A stretch of 43,282 nt of DNA from Holtermannia corniformis (Eukaryota; Basidiomycota; Tremellomycetes; Holtermanniales), in NCBI GenBank assembly GCA_001599935.1, contig BCIJ01000039.1:93479-136760 (forward strand), read 5' to 3'. The notes under the pieces were generated by a model. It worked only from the letters and a program-made list of their open reading frames with translations, searched no databases and was not told where the DNA came from. Positions 42,976 to 43,282 of the stretch are shown here, in pieces; position 1 is the first letter of the stretch, and the number at the start of each line of letters is the position of its first letter. Both the position numbers and the translations under genes were made by a program.

Positions 42976-43282
42976 TCATGACACGTCTTCTCCGGCAGCG
43001 ACTGCAGCGTCCAATTGGTGCAGATACGCCAGATTGTCGGGTGTAAAGGCAGGTGCAAGTGTAGGGGCTAGATAAACACCAACCGTCAGACCCGTCGCTG
43101 TCGCGAGGGAGGTAGAGAGGTACTCACCATCGTCGATGTCAATGTCGATCCCGCTGCTCATATACCCTTGACTGTCCACCATTGCCTTCCGGTGTGGTGA
43201 AGACGAACCGGGAGGTGCGAGGAACTGGGACCATAGACGGTCAACGGGATCAGAGACGCTGGAGAGAGCTGGAAGCTCTGAG
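42976..43282 (-). CDS. C-terminal end of an unknown protein, partial
   Basis: The frame is open from the window edge (PALSSVSDPVDRLWSQFLAP, then PGSSSPHRKA) through an ATG at 43182 (MVDSQGYMSSGIDIDIDDG) to TGA at 42976-42978. A 60-nt intron (43068-43127, GTGAGT...TATCTAG) is predicted and is frame-neutral; spliced, the end reads APTLAPAFTPDNLAYLHQLD and finishes GEDVS. Because the frame stays open upstream, the ATG is probably internal and most of the gene lies outside the window. No family recognised. Confidence 0.5.
   Translation of the reverse strand, partial: SELPALSSVSDPVDRLWSQFLAPPGSSSPHRKAMVDSQGYMSSGIDIDIDDGEYLSTSLATATGLTVGVYLAPTLAPAFTPDNLAYLHQLDAAVAAGEDVS

Noticed and set aside
1..43282. 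CRISPR arrays, bacterial operons or defence islands
   Set aside because: None seen. Introns and gene content show a fungal nuclear genome; the direct repeats found are transposon, intron or microsatellite repeats.

Overview
The window is a draft assembly piece (scattered Ns and one 320-base gap at 12989-13308) from a basidiomycete-like fungus. The genes have many 40-60 nt GT-AG introns with CTRAC-like branch points. The transposon types, the fungal BTB paralogues and the core eukaryotic genes (SSL1, NAA50, NUP84/NUP107, an Ariadne ubiquitin ligase) all fit this. I cannot name the species from sequence alone.

Left third (1-13308): nested transposons. A minus-strand hAT-type transposase gene (1-1783, cut by the window edge) is spliced, and most of its introns carry a palindromic GGATATCCGCGG motif. 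About 20 bp upstream of its first ATG sits a large minus-strand Ty3/gypsy chromovirus (LTR 1804-2234, second LTR from 12894 into the gap). It has a long gag and an uninterrupted pol (protease, RT, RNase H, integrase, chromodomain). The gag-pol junction has a textbook -1 frameshift signal: GGGAAAA, a 5-nt spacer and a perfect 10-bp stem. Between pol and the 3' LTR the element carries an extra gene on the opposite strand. Its seven predicted exons join in frame into a 547-residue protein with a Zn2Cys6-spaced cysteine cluster and a basic tail.

Middle (13309-22000): a tandem family of four BTB/POZ-type genes on the plus strand. The outer two are intact (326 aa each, same exon structure); the inner two are broken or truncated. 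It is followed by convergent SSL1 (TFIIH p44) on the minus strand. SSL1 and a Myb/SANT-like polyQ regulator share a divergent promoter region with an unusual interleaved inverted repeat.

Right half (22483-43282): the Myb/SANT-like gene (+), NAA50 acetyltransferase (-), a coiled-coil protein (-), a Crinkler/RHS-like P-loop NTPase (-), a poorly preserved unknown gene (+) whose stop codon overlaps the stop of convergent NUP84 (-), an unknown protein (+) with an in-frame stop that a 78-nt intron could remove, an Ariadne RBR ligase (+), a membrane-anchored DODA-type dioxygenase (+) that needs a 2-nt microexon, a small unknown gene (+), and the 3' end of an unknown gene (-).

The most unusual content is the antisense spliced gene inside the chromovirus, the motif-bearing transposase introns, a tandemly repeated 3' splice-site cassette, and the 2-nt microexon. 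All exon models are hand-derived from splice consensus and reading frame. None is supported here by transcript data.
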